NCBI GenBank assembly: GCA_024401355.1 | Contig: JAKSLF010000003.1 | Location: forward strand, 62,001-126,000 | DNA from: Bacteroidales bacterium | Lineage (GTDB): Bacteria > Bacteroidota > Bacteroidia > Bacteroidales > Marinilabiliaceae | Direction: 5' to 3' | Length of the DNA stretch: 64,000 nt | Shown: piece after piece, positions 36,745 to 45,089 of the stretch | How the letters are laid out: each line of letters starts with the position of its first letter | Position numbering within the stretch: position 1 is the first letter of the stretch | The notes under the pieces: generated by a model | Database searches by the model: none | What the model was told of the DNA's origin: nothing | What the model saw: the letters and a program-made list of their open reading frames with translations, nothing else | Position numbers and translations under genes: made by a program

Positions 36745-36752
36745 CAAAGTTA
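36745..36752 (-). promoter_or_regulatory. -7 promoter box for the HAD gene
   Basis: Minus-strand TAACTTTG fits TAnnTTTG. No clear -33 element. Confidence 0.45.
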
Positions 36753-36765
36753 CTCTTTTTTGTCT

Positions 36766-36803
36766 TATCTTTGCCGACGTTAAGCATAGTTTTTGTACTT
36801 TTG
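36766..36803 (+). promoter_or_regulatory. Two candidate -7 boxes for the TPR/propeller lipoprotein gene
   Basis: TATCTTTG (36766-36773) and TACTTTTG (36796-36803) both fit TAnnTTTG. The second is only five bases before the ATG, so the first is more likely to be used. Confidence 0.45.
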
Positions 36804-36808
36804 CGCTT

Positions 36809-38374
36809 ATGAAGAAATTTTATCTCTCCATATTGGTCTTTTTTGCCCTTCTCGCTCTCGCATCGTGTAGTGGAGGCAAGGGTCTGAAGGCGAAGACTGC
36901 TTTTGAAATCGGCGAGTATGATCGTGCCGAGCGTCTTTTTATTAAGGCGGCAGGTGGCGAGAAGAGCCGTTACAATCAGGCTGACTATGCATATCATCTC
37001 GCTGAGTGCTATAAGCGCAAGGGCATGTATAAGAAGGCAGCCTCTTCTTATCAGGCGGCTCTCAAGTACAAGCATAAGGACAACGACATCTATTATCTGT
37101 TGGCACAATGTCAGTTGGCGTCTGGACAGTATGACAAGGCCGAGGAGAACTTTGAGATGTACAAGGCAATCGTTCCCTTTAATGCCCGCCTTGCCGATCA
37201 GGGTATAGCAGCATGCCGTTTGGCACGTGACAATAAGAGAGCTCTCACAAAATATGACTACAAGAACCCACCCGACACTGGTTATATCGTTCGTCCTGTA
37301 AGGGAGTTCAATTCCAAGTCGTCGGACTATTCGCCAGCATTCGTTGGTGACGATTATGAGGTGGTCTATTTTACATCCATGCGTTCGCCCAAGAAGCGTC
37401 CTAAGATCAATCGAGTTACTGGTCAGGCCAATTCGACCATCTATATGTCAAAAGTTGATGGTGGTGGCGAGTGGACCGTACCTGAGTCACTTGGCGACCC
37501 TTTCTCAGTCAAGTTTGACGATGGCACACCTTCGTTGACAGCCGATGGCAAGACGATGTATTTCACCCGTTGTCCATACGATGCTGAACGCGAGAACAAT
37601 GCCGAATGCTATGAGACACGTCGTTCAGGAGGACGTTGGGGCGACCCGGTACGTGTGTTGCCAGGTGGCGACTCTACGATGATGGTTGCGCATCCTGCCA
37701 TCTCGCCTGATGGGCAGACGCTCTATTTCGTTAGTGACCGTGAAGGTGGAATCGGCGGCAAAGACATCTACTTTACCACCAAGGAAGCTGATGGCTCATG
37801 GAGCGCTCCGCAGAATGCTGGTGGTATAGTCAATACCAAGGGCGACGAGATGTTTCCTTATGTGCGCGACAATGGCGACCTCTACTTCAGTTCCAATGGA
37901 CATCTCGGTTTCGGCGGACTTGATATATTCAAGGCAGTGCGTAATGAAAAAGGACGTTATGAGGTGACCAATATGGGACTCCCAGTCAATAGTTCGGCCG
38001 ATGATTTCGGCATCGTCTTCAAGGGCAACAAGGAGGAGGGATACTTCTCTAGCAGCCGACAGAAGGCAGGCATCGACAACATATTCTCATTCCTTCTGCC
38101 GGAAGTCGTCCTTATGTGCGACGGCAAACTTACTGATGCTCAGGGGGGCGCATTGCGACGTGCCTTTGTCAAGGTGATAGGCTCCGATGGTACAAACCTC
38201 AAGCTCAAGCCAAATGATGATGGCAATTTCGGCTTCAGGGCCGATCCTGGAGTCGTCTATCTTATACAGTTTGGCGCCCGTGGTTATATCAGCCAGAAGA
38301 TGCGTATCGACACCAATGGCAAGAGCAGATCGGAGACGATACCTCTTGATATCAAGCTCCAGAAAGTCGAATAG
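36809..38374 (+). CDS. PorE-like TPR / beta-propeller lipoprotein lacking the OmpA domain
   Basis: 521 residues. A lipoprotein signal (LALASC lipobox, cysteine ~21) is followed by tetratricopeptide-like helices (about 25-135), a PD40/WD40-like beta-propeller (about 150-435, repeated DGxTLYFxSDREGGxGGxDIY strands), and a carboxypeptidase-regulatory-like domain (about 440-515). This order matches PorE of the Porphyromonas type IX secretion system, but PorE continues into an OmpA-like peptidoglycan-binding domain. Here the protein stops after the carboxypeptidase-like domain, only 71 bases from the next gene, so that anchor is truly absent. No other type IX genes are in the window, so the name is structural only. 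Confidence 0.78.
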   Translation: MKKFYLSILVFFALLALASCSGGKGLKAKTAFEIGEYDRAERLFIKAAGGEKSRYNQADYAYHLAECYKRKGMYKKAASSYQAALKYKHKDNDIYYLLAQCQLASGQYDKAEENFEMYKAIVPFNARLADQGIAACRLARDNKRALTKYDYKNPPDTGYIVRPVREFNSKSSDYSPAFVGDDYEVVYFTSMRSPKKRPKINRVTGQANSTIYMSKVDGGGEWTVPESLGDPFSVKFDDGTPSLTADGKTMYFTRCPYDAERENNAECYETRRSGGRWGDPVRVLPGGDSTMMVAHPAISPDGQTLYFVSDREGGIGGKDIYFTTKEADGSWSAPQNAGGIVNTKGDEMFPYVRDNGDLYFSSNGHLGFGGLDIFKAVRNEKGRYEVTNMGLPVNSSADDFGIVFKGNKEEGYFSSSRQKAGIDNIFSFLLPEVVLMCDGKLTDAQGGALRRAFVKVIGSDGTNLKLKPNDDGNFGFRADPGVVYLIQFGARGYISQKMRIDTNGKSRSETIPLDIKLQKVE

Positions 38375-38404
38375 TTAATTTTTATATCAAGCAATAATAA
38401 ACAC

Positions 38405-38445
38405 AGACAGTTCGCAAAATCCTGTCTATAAACAAAACTAAAACA
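38405..38445 (+). promoter_or_regulatory. preQ1-I riboswitch in the queC leader
   Basis: Six-pair stem P1 AGACAG (38405-38410) / CTGTCT (38422-38427), loop TTCGCAAAATC (38411-38421), and A-rich tail ATAAACAAAACTAAAACA (38428-38445). This is the compact preQ1-I fold; the loop and tail resemble the Thermoanaerobacter tengcongensis aptamer (UCGC loop, AACAAAAC tail) and the Bacillus subtilis one (CUAUAA...ACUAA). C38421 is in the place of the ligand-pairing cytosine, and the tail adenines would form the pseudoknot. The queC ATG follows immediately at 38446, so control should act on translation start. No intrinsic terminator follows. Confidence 0.85.
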
Positions 38446-39126
38446 ATGAGTAAGGCAGTAGTTCTTCTTTCCGGTGGTCTCGATAGCACCACTGCTCTCT
38501 ATCTCGCCAAGGCCGATGGCCACGAGGTGCATGCTATCTCTTTCGATTATGGTCAGCGCCACAAGCGCGAGTTGCAAAGTGCCCATGCCGTAGCCGAGGC
38601 AGTCGGCGTTGCCAGCCATAAGGTTGTAAGCCTCAATCTTGGCGCATGGGGTGGTTCGTCGCTTACTGATATGAATATGAGCGTTGAGGATGGCGATGTC
38701 GATCGTACCGACATACCTCTCACATACGTGCCTGCTCGTAATATGGTGTTCCTTTCTGTTGCAGCGTCTATGGCCGAGGCACTTGATGCACAGCATATCT
38801 ATATAGGTGTGAGCCAGGTTGACTATTCAGGCTATGTCGATTGCCGCAAAGTGTTTATCGATGCCATGGAGAATGCCATCAATCTGGGTACGGTCATGAG
38901 TGCCGAGCAGGGTCGTCATATTACTGTCCATGCTCCGTTTATCAACATGACTAAGGCAGACGAGATACGTCTGGGTGAAAAACTTGGAGTTGACTTCTCT
39001 CTTACATGGAGTTGCTATCGAGGTGGTGAGCAACCTTGTGGTACATGCGACAGCTGCCTTCTCCGTGCCAAGGCATTCAAGGAGGCCGGTGTTGTTGATA
39101 CGTCTCTCTACAAGCGTCTCTATTAG
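38446..39126 (+). CDS. queC: 7-cyano-7-deazaguanine synthase QueC
   Basis: 226 residues. QueC converts 7-carboxy-7-deazaguanine to preQ0 with ATP and ammonia. The PP-loop SGGLDSTT is at residues 9-16, and the C-terminal zinc site is the cluster SCYRGGEQPCGTCDSC. Length is normal for the family. The start codon directly abuts a preQ1-I riboswitch. queE follows after 12 bases and queF after a further 81 bases, giving the last three steps towards preQ1 in one place; queD and folE are not in the window. Confidence 0.96.
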   Translation: MSKAVVLLSGGLDSTTALYLAKADGHEVHAISFDYGQRHKRELQSAHAVAEAVGVASHKVVSLNLGAWGGSSLTDMNMSVEDGDVDRTDIPLTYVPARNMVFLSVAASMAEALDAQHIYIGVSQVDYSGYVDCRKVFIDAMENAINLGTVMSAEQGRHITVHAPFINMTKADEIRLGEKLGVDFSLTWSCYRGGEQPCGTCDSCLLRAKAFKEAGVVDTSLYKRLY

Positions 39127-39138
39127 TATTTAGCAGCC

Positions 39139-39969
39139 ATGTCCGACTCTAGTCTTCTTTTGTCACGCGAGGGAGTCTTCCCGCTTGCTTCGGGCAATAC
39201 GGGCTTTGCCTTTAGTGGTACAATCCAGGGTGAGGGCAAATTGGCTGGTATGCCGTCTCTGTTCGTGCGTCTCCAGGGATGCAACTTGCGATGTGTCTGG
39301 ATGTCGGCCGATGGCGTTCCATGCCTGTGCGACACCGCACACTCTTCGTTTGGTCCGGGTAATCCACATCGATCTTCAGTCGATCAGGTATTCACCTTAC
39401 TATCCGACAATATGGGCTCGATGCGTTCAGTGGTCATCACGGGTGGTGAACCCCTTCTTCAGGCAACGCCTCTCTCAGTTCTTATTGACAGATGTCTCGG
39501 CAAGGGTTGGCATGTAACCGTTGAGACCAATGGTACACTTTTCGATGAGGACGTAGCGCGCAAGGCATCGTTGCTCAGCATATCGCCCAAGCTTCTGTCG
39601 AGTGTGCCAGTTCCGTCTAAGTTGTCGGCGCTCTCCATGGAGCCGTCCGATGCCAGCTCTCGCCATGAGGTCCTGATCTCCGATGTGTCGCCTGTGGTAC
39701 GTCTGGTATGTGCCTCTCGTGAAGCCGGTAACGACGTGCAGCTCAAGTTTGTTGTTTCATCGCCTGACGACGAGAAAGAAATACTCTCCCGCTATGCTGC
39801 CCCGCTATCTCTTCTCGCCCCTTCCGACGTACTGGTCATGCCTATGGGAGCCACACCCGATGAGATAGCCGCCCATGCAATGATTGCTGTACAGATGTGC
39901 ATACGCAACGGCTGGCGCTATTCGCCTCGTCTGCATGTCGACCTTTGGGGCAACAAAGAGGGCGTATAG
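39139..39969 (+). CDS. queE: 7-carboxy-7-deazaguanine synthase QueE (radical SAM)
   Basis: 276 residues. QueE rearranges 6-carboxytetrahydropterin to the deazaguanine ring. Seen: SGTIQGEGKLAGMPSLFVRLQGCNLRC, the family start with its GEG turn, and TGGEPLLQ. The iron-sulfur cysteines are oddly arranged: C48, C52, C62 and C64, that is CxxxC then nine residues then CxC-Asp-Thr, in place of the compact CxxxCxxC. The CDT ending is still there, so a loop appears inserted inside the motif. Context between queC and queF makes the assignment secure. The middle (about 150-190) is less conserved. Confidence 0.9.
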   Translation: MSDSSLLLSREGVFPLASGNTGFAFSGTIQGEGKLAGMPSLFVRLQGCNLRCVWMSADGVPCLCDTAHSSFGPGNPHRSSVDQVFTLLSDNMGSMRSVVITGGEPLLQATPLSVLIDRCLGKGWHVTVETNGTLFDEDVARKASLLSISPKLLSSVPVPSKLSALSMEPSDASSRHEVLISDVSPVVRLVCASREAGNDVQLKFVVSSPDDEKEILSRYAAPLSLLAPSDVLVMPMGATPDEIAAHAMIAVQMCIRNGWRYSPRLHVDLWGNKEGV

Positions 39970-40014
39970 GTGCAATAACATCGTTTTTTGTGACTATATA
40001 TTTTGGCGTTTTAT

Positions 40015-40022
40015 TATATTTG
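40015..40022 (+). promoter_or_regulatory. -7 promoter box for queF
   Basis: TATATTTG fits TAnnTTTG, 28 bases before the queF start. It suggests queF can be transcribed separately from the riboswitch-led queC-queE message. There is no aptamer in this leader. Confidence 0.5.
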
Positions 40023-40050
40023 CCAATGCAAAAGTAAATAAAAAACTCCT

Positions 40051-40920
40051 ATGATTGAATCGACTGTTCTTGGTAAGCGTGTTGACTATCCTCAGCATTA
40101 TGCTCCTGAGATACTTGTTGCAGTACCTCGTAGTGTTAACCGTAAGCTCTATCATCTCGATGATGATAATCTTCCGTTTGTTGGTGCCGATACGTGGCAT
40201 GCTTATGAGATAAGTTTCCTCACCGAGAGTGGCCTGCCTGTGGTTGGTGTTCTCAAGATGGTCTATCCGGCAAATACCCCAGCCATAGTCGAGAGCAAAT
40301 CGCTCAAGCTCTATCTCAATTCATTCAATATGGATCGCTACGGCTGCAATGCTATTGAAGGCTATGAGATTGTCTCAGAGATGATACGTTCTGACCTCTC
40401 GGCGTGTGTCGGCGGACCTGTCGATGCATCTATCTTTGCCCCTACCGATGCTACTGTGCCATCGGCTCTTACCGATTACGAATTGCTTGAGAACATGCCG
40501 TTTGCCAACGATATACAGTTCTCGCACTATACTGAAGCTCCTGAAGTACTCGTTGCAGGACAGAAGGCTGGCTTCATGGCTGTCATGACCCATCTGCTGC
40601 GTAGCAACTGTAAGATTACGCATCAGCCTGACTGGGGTACTGCCTATATATTCATCAATGGCAAGTCGTTGCCAACCGAGGAATCTCTTCTCCAGTATCT
40701 TGTCAGCATCCGTGGTGAAAACCATTTCCACGAGGAGATATGCGAGATGATATACGCACGTCTGTGGCGACTCTTCCATCCCGACGACCTTCTCGTTACG
40801 TGTGTCTATACACGCCGTGGTGGAATTGATATCTGTCCTTCGCGCGCCAATCGTCCCGATCTTCTGCCAGTCGGACTTGTAAGTGCCACATTGTTAACCG
40901 ACAAACTATTGCGTCAGTAG
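40051..40920 (+). CDS. queF: NADPH-dependent 7-cyano-7-deazaguanine reductase QueF (long, type II)
   Basis: 289 residues, the length of the E. coli-type bimodular QueF. It reduces the nitrile of preQ0 to the amine of preQ1, the only known biological nitrile reduction. The NADPH-site motif ESKSLKLYLNSF is at 81-92, the catalytic cysteine is Cys187 in RSNCKITHQPDW with Asp194 as the proton donor, and YTRRGGIDICPSR lies near the end. It follows queE on the same strand after an 81-base gap with its own promoter box. Confidence 0.95.
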   Translation: MIESTVLGKRVDYPQHYAPEILVAVPRSVNRKLYHLDDDNLPFVGADTWHAYEISFLTESGLPVVGVLKMVYPANTPAIVESKSLKLYLNSFNMDRYGCNAIEGYEIVSEMIRSDLSACVGGPVDASIFAPTDATVPSALTDYELLENMPFANDIQFSHYTEAPEVLVAGQKAGFMAVMTHLLRSNCKITHQPDWGTAYIFINGKSLPTEESLLQYLVSIRGENHFHEEICEMIYARLWRLFHPDDLLVTCVYTRRGGIDICPSRANRPDLLPVGLVSATLLTDKLLRQ

Positions 40921-40946
40921 GACGTTTGTCTTAATACTGTTCCTCT

Positions 40947-42326
40947 ATGAATGTCTTGCGTTCCCTTTCCATTCTTCTAATTGCGGTTTTGGCCGTTGTG
41001 ACATCGTGCGAGAGTGACTACTCTTTTCGTGGCGACGCATCATCAATAGCGTTTTCTGCCGATACGCTCTCGTTTGACACTCTTATAGTGGGCAAGGCCA
41101 GCCGTACGGAGCACCTTATGATATACAACGTCAGTGGTGAGGATATGACTGTCAGCACTATTTATCTTGCTGGTCATGGGTCGTCGGACTACCATGTCAA
41201 CATCAATGGCTCGGACGATGAATGCGTCAGTGGGGTTCACTTGCGCAGTGGCGACAGCCTCTATGTCTTCGTTACGGTATTCCCTCGCTTCAATGCCGAT
41301 GAGGTCTATTCTGTGACTGAGGATGATATAGTAGTCAAGGCAGGCAACAACACGTGGACGTCAAAGCTATGGACTTGCTTCGTGTCGGCTCATACGCTTT
41401 CGGGCGAGATTAGTTCCGACACCACTCTTACGGCCAATGTGCCTTATCTTATTGAGGATAGCCTTATTGTCAATTCGAATGCGACACTCACTCTCGATGA
41501 GGGTGTTGAGGTCTATTGCCTCCATGGTTCGCGCATTGATGTTAGGGGACGTCTTGTGTCGTGTGGTTCGGTTGAAAAGCCTGTCAAGTTCCGCAGTTCA
41601 CGCCTGGAGCGTTTTTACAGCGACGTTCCTGGTCAGTGGAAAGGTATCTCGCTCACACAGGCAGGCAGTTCGGCTCGTATGCGCCATACAGAGATAGCCC
41701 ATTCGGTTTGTGGCATATCTGCTGATTCGGCTACATCCGTTGAGCTTGATGCGGTTTTCATTCGCGATGCAAGACAAAACGGCCTCGTTGCCTATGGTGC
41801 CAACGTTTCACTCGTCAACAGTGTACTTGCCAACAGTGGCGAGTCGTTGCTTAGTGTTTCTGGTGGTTCTGCACGAGTCGTCCACTCTACGCTTGCTGGC
41901 TTCTTCCGTTGGGACTCCCGTTTCAGTCCCGCAGTGTCGATATCGTCGGGCGACAACTGTCCTCCGCTTCATAGTTTCCTCATGGCCAATAGCGTCGTGG
42001 TGGGTAACCAGAGCAACGAACTTGACATGCCTGACGATATTTCATCAGATATATGCCTCTTCTCCCACTGCTATATGCGACTGGGCACGAAGTGGCACGA
42101 GGACACCGACCCACGTTTCGATGCTGTTATAGTAGGCAAGGAACCTGGCTTCATCTCACGTGAAACTAATAACTATCATCTCACAGGCGACTCGCCCCTC
42201 ATTGGTGCGGCCTCTGATGACTACCTCGATATAGCTTCCTCTGATGCCGACGGCCTCTTGCGTAATGTCGACGGCTCTGTTGAGATTGGTGCTTTCGAGT
42301 ATGTTGCTGAGCCTGTTGCCCAATAA
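40947..42326 (+). CDS. Surface lipoprotein with a right-handed beta-helix
   Basis: 459 residues with a lipobox (VVTSC, cysteine ~21). The N-terminal ~150 residues look like an immunoglobulin-like domain (choice-of-anchor pattern around FDTLIVGKASRTEHLMIYNVSGEDM), followed by a parallel beta-helix region (about 160-420) with repeated VDVRGRL-, SVLANSGESL- and NSVVVGNQSN-type turns and a final GAFEY. Beta-helix proteins of this kind bind or cleave polysaccharides, but no catalytic motif is evident. It precedes an endonuclease-fold lipoprotein by 10 bases. Function unknown. Confidence 0.72.
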   Translation: MNVLRSLSILLIAVLAVVTSCESDYSFRGDASSIAFSADTLSFDTLIVGKASRTEHLMIYNVSGEDMTVSTIYLAGHGSSDYHVNINGSDDECVSGVHLRSGDSLYVFVTVFPRFNADEVYSVTEDDIVVKAGNNTWTSKLWTCFVSAHTLSGEISSDTTLTANVPYLIEDSLIVNSNATLTLDEGVEVYCLHGSRIDVRGRLVSCGSVEKPVKFRSSRLERFYSDVPGQWKGISLTQAGSSARMRHTEIAHSVCGISADSATSVELDAVFIRDARQNGLVAYGANVSLVNSVLANSGESLLSVSGGSARVVHSTLAGFFRWDSRFSPAVSISSGDNCPPLHSFLMANSVVVGNQSNELDMPDDISSDICLFSHCYMRLGTKWHEDTDPRFDAVIVGKEPGFISRETNNYHLTGDSPLIGAASDDYLDIASSDADGLLRNVDGSVEIGAFEYVAEPVAQ

Positions 42327-42336
42327 ATGTAAAGCT

Positions 42337-43365
42337 ATGAAGAGTACTCTTTATCTCTCCCTGTTTCTTTGCCTCGTGGTTTTTGTTTCGTGTGGCAGGC
42401 AGGCATTCTCGTCATCTCGTCATAATAGTTGGTCGCCTAAGGCCGATACACTTGTGATTCTCTCTTATAACGTCGAGAACTTCTTTCATCCCGATGACGA
42501 CCCAGAGAAGAATGACGAAGATTTCACACCCAATGGACGCTACTTGTGGACCAAAGACCGCATGGCCGATAAGGCAGAGAAGATAAAGAAAGTCATCATG
42601 GCATCCAATGGAGGACGCATTGGTTCGCAGCCAGCTATCGTCGGCTTGTGCGAGATAGAGGGCAAGCCTGCCGTTGACTATCTTCTTGCAGCCACAGGGC
42701 TTTCCAACATTTACAGTGGCATAGTGTTTCCTACACCTGATATGCGTGGCATCGCAGTAGCCATGCTCTACGACCATACGAGAGTCGACGTACTTGAATC
42801 GCGTGCCATAGGTGTCTCTATTGCCGACAGCAGTTTCTTCACTCGCGACGTTCTCTATTCCAAAGTGCGTTTCTCGGGCGATGTCTACCATGTCATGGTC
42901 AACCATTGGCCTTCTAAGTATGGCGGTGCCACCGAGACTATCTGGAAGCGTGAGCATGTGGCCTCACGTGTGCGTGCAGTATGCGACTCAATCAATGCGT
43001 CGGAAGATGGCAAGGCCAAGATAGTCCTTATCGGCGACTTCAACGATATGTCTGACGCTCCTGCTCTAGCCACAATCCTTGGTGCCACAACAGAGGGTAA
43101 TCCCTACGTCAATCTCTCAGACGACACATCTGACTATTCATATAAGTATAAGGGCGAATGGGGTACCATAGACCACGTTATCGTCTCTCCGGTGCTCTGT
43201 GCCAACGGTCGTCCGGAGTTTCGTGTGTGCAAATTCGGCTTCATAAGTATTGCAGACAATATGGATGGCGATGTTAAGCCTAACCGCACATACGTGGGCA
43301 ATCGCTATGTTGGTGGTTATTCCGACCACTATCCTGTCATGGTCAGGATTGTCTCTCGCAAATAA
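42337..43365 (+). CDS. Endonuclease/exonuclease/phosphatase-fold lipoprotein
   Basis: 342 residues from ATG 42337, chosen because the longer upstream frame overlaps the preceding gene and would hide the lipobox (FVSC). The DNase I-like fold is marked by LSYNVENFFHPDDDP, VGLCEIEG with the metal-binding glutamate, VNHWPSK, IGDFNDMSDAPAL, and the final SDHYPVMV, with the catalytic Asp-His pair. Substrates in this superfamily range from DNA to phosphoinositides and sphingomyelin; a periplasmic or surface phosphodiesterase or nuclease is likely. It follows the beta-helix lipoprotein. Confidence 0.88.
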   Translation: MKSTLYLSLFLCLVVFVSCGRQAFSSSRHNSWSPKADTLVILSYNVENFFHPDDDPEKNDEDFTPNGRYLWTKDRMADKAEKIKKVIMASNGGRIGSQPAIVGLCEIEGKPAVDYLLAATGLSNIYSGIVFPTPDMRGIAVAMLYDHTRVDVLESRAIGVSIADSSFFTRDVLYSKVRFSGDVYHVMVNHWPSKYGGATETIWKREHVASRVRAVCDSINASEDGKAKIVLIGDFNDMSDAPALATILGATTEGNPYVNLSDDTSDYSYKYKGEWGTIDHVIVSPVLCANGRPEFRVCKFGFISIADNMDGDVKPNRTYVGNRYVGGYSDHYPVMVRIVSRK

Positions 43366-43382
43366 TAATATACTGGGCAAAG

Positions 43383-43419
43383 TTGTGGCTAAGTGGGTAA
43401 AAAAGTGACTTAGCCACAA
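43383..43419. terminator. Long hairpin between convergent genes
   Basis: Perfect 12-base stem TTGTGGCTAAGT (43383-43394) / ACTTAGCCACAA (43408-43419) with a 13-base loop. There is no T run, so it may be a terminator helped by Rho or an mRNA end-protecting structure shared by both transcripts. Confidence 0.7.
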
Positions 43420-43426
43420 GGTTGTG

Positions 43427-44089
43427 TTACATTCTCAGGCCTTCGGCTGGTAGTGTTACGGTGAAACTTCTTTCGGGCTCCAACACTACGGCGTTGTTAT
43501 ATCCGAATGCGGAGGCAAGTTCCCATAGACGGCAGTTGCTGACTGGCACGTTTGCTTCGGTGCCGGCGAACGCCAATGCTCCTTCGAGTGTGAAGAATGC
43601 CGCGATGCTCTCTCCGATCATGGTTTTGCCAAACACCATGTCCTTCTTGTCAATTTTTCCGTCAACTATGTCGTTGCCTATGTAGTAGACAGTCTGTCTC
43701 TTCAGTGAATCGCAAGCCTCGGCCATCGACATGCGTCCGTTGCGCATTCTGTTCATGATGCCGAAGGTATCGAACAGCTGAGCTAGCTTTGTCAGGTCCT
43801 CGCGTGTGATGTCAAACGAAGTGTCGGTTCTGCTGTGCATCGACATGCCTTCAACATCGTTCCAGATGGCATAGTTCACAGCCGTGCCAAGATAGTCCTC
43901 CACATAGTTGAATGTCGTGTCGGGGTGTTTCTCCCTCTTCTCCTTTAGCCATGCCTTGAGCGCGTCGTTGGTCATGAACACTTCAAGTACCGACTCGAAG
44001 CCGGCAGTGCCATTCACCACGATGATAGCCACCCTTTGGTCGGCGTGCTTATATAGTTCCAGGTTTTCTATCTTGACGTTGGTCTTCAT
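43427..44089 (-). CDS. Conserved hypothetical protein
   Basis: 220 residues with no signal peptide or membrane segment and no recognised motif. The N-terminus (KTNVKIENLELYKHADQRVAIIVVNG) and regular strand-helix alternation suggest a cytosolic alpha/beta protein. It lies 13 bases downstream of a metallo-beta-lactamase-fold hydrolase on the same strand and is probably co-transcribed with it. Function unknown. Confidence 0.55.
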   Translation of the reverse strand: MKTNVKIENLELYKHADQRVAIIVVNGTAGFESVLEVFMTNDALKAWLKEKREKHPDTTFNYVEDYLGTAVNYAIWNDVEGMSMHSRTDTSFDITREDLTKLAQLFDTFGIMNRMRNGRMSMAEACDSLKRQTVYYIGNDIVDGKIDKKDMVFGKTMIGESIAAFFTLEGALAFAGTEANVPVSNCRLWELASAFGYNNAVVLEPERSFTVTLPAEGLRM

Positions 44090-44102
44090 CGTTCTTCTTC
44101 GT

Positions 44103-44912
44103 TTATCTCATCGTTGTTTCAGTCTCAGTCTCAGTCACCTTCATTACCTGTCCAGCTTCGTAGCGGCTTGCGTGCATGATCTTGATACGGTCGGCAAACT
44201 CGTCGAAAGCCTTGCGTGCGATGTGTGGATGGTTGTTGTCAGCGCTGAGGTGTGACAGTATTATAGTGTGCAGGTGTGGCGCATCAACCTCTCTTACAAT
44301 GGTAGCGGCCTGTTTGTTTGACAGGTGTCCGTGGTCTGATGCCACACGTTCCTTGAGGTATTGTGGATACTTGCCAGCCCAGAGCATAGCCTCGTCGTAG
44401 TTAGATTCGAGGAACGCCATGTGGCATTGGCTAAGGTGCTTGCGCAGTCCCTCGCAGTCGCATCCTATGTCGGTGAATACACCGATGTTGATGCCGTTGG
44501 CCTCAATGCGGAAGCTGCATGGTTCTTCGACGTCGTGTGGCTTTTCGAAGCAGTATATCTTGAATGCGCCTATTTCGACCACCTCGTCGTAGTGTATGGC
44601 CTTAGGTGTCTTTTTTAGTGGCATATAGAAGGTGCGGCACTTCATTGCCGTGCCTTTAGTCATGTAGCAATCTATGCCAAAGTTGTCACAGAACACTCTG
44701 AGACCTCTCACGTGGTCGGAATGTTCGTGTGTAATGAATACAGCTTTTACTTTGCGAAGGTCAATTTTTACGTTGCGTGCGCGTGTCACCATTTGTCGGT
44801 AGCTAATGCCGCAGTCAACAATTATTGCTTCGTCTTCGGTAGCTATGTAGTAGGCGTTGCCGTTACTTCCTGATGCTAATGAACAGATATATACTTGCTT
44901 TTCAGCCTCCAT
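44103..44912 (-). CDS. Metallo-beta-lactamase-fold hydrolase (YycJ/WalJ-like)
   Basis: 269 residues. The zinc motif is ITHEHSDHVRGL (about 59-70), and the N-terminal LASGSNGNAYYIATEDEAIIVDCGIS is the usual YycJ/WalJ opening; further histidine and aspartate ligands are in FEKPHDVEEP and TDIGCD. YycJ-type proteins have been linked to DNA repair and cell-wall signalling as 5'-3' exonucleases, but this is not proven here. It precedes the unknown 220-residue gene. Confidence 0.87.
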   Translation of the reverse strand: MEAEKQVYICSLASGSNGNAYYIATEDEAIIVDCGISYRQMVTRARNVKIDLRKVKAVFITHEHSDHVRGLRVFCDNFGIDCYMTKGTAMKCRTFYMPLKKTPKAIHYDEVVEIGAFKIYCFEKPHDVEEPCSFRIEANGINIGVFTDIGCDCEGLRKHLSQCHMAFLESNYDEAMLWAGKYPQYLKERVASDHGHLSNKQAATIVREVDAPHLHTIILSHLSADNNHPHIARKAFDEFADRIKIMHASRYEAGQVMKVTETETETTMR

Positions 44913-45020
44913 CTCTAAGTCTCCTCTGTGTTAGTCTAAAAAATACCTCCCTTGATATTTTCCGAATTGCAAAGAAACGAAAAAAAAATGAATTTTAGAA
45001 ACAAACAAGTGAAAACAAAA

Positions 45021-45050
45021 AGAGTGGCCAAGCCTAAGCCTGACCACTCT
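45021..45050 (-). terminator. Terminator after susD
   Basis: Stem AGAGTGG (45021-45027) / CCACTCT (45044-45050), with TTTTTG on the minus strand beyond 45021. Forty bases downstream of the susD stop. Confidence 0.72.
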
Positions 45051-45089
45051 AACCTTTTCTATGAAAAGTTATCTAAAACAAGTCATGTT

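Noticed and set aside
40015..40050. A second preQ1 riboswitch before queF
   Set aside because: No stem with the TTCGC-type loop is present; only an ordinary promoter box and an A-rich leader.
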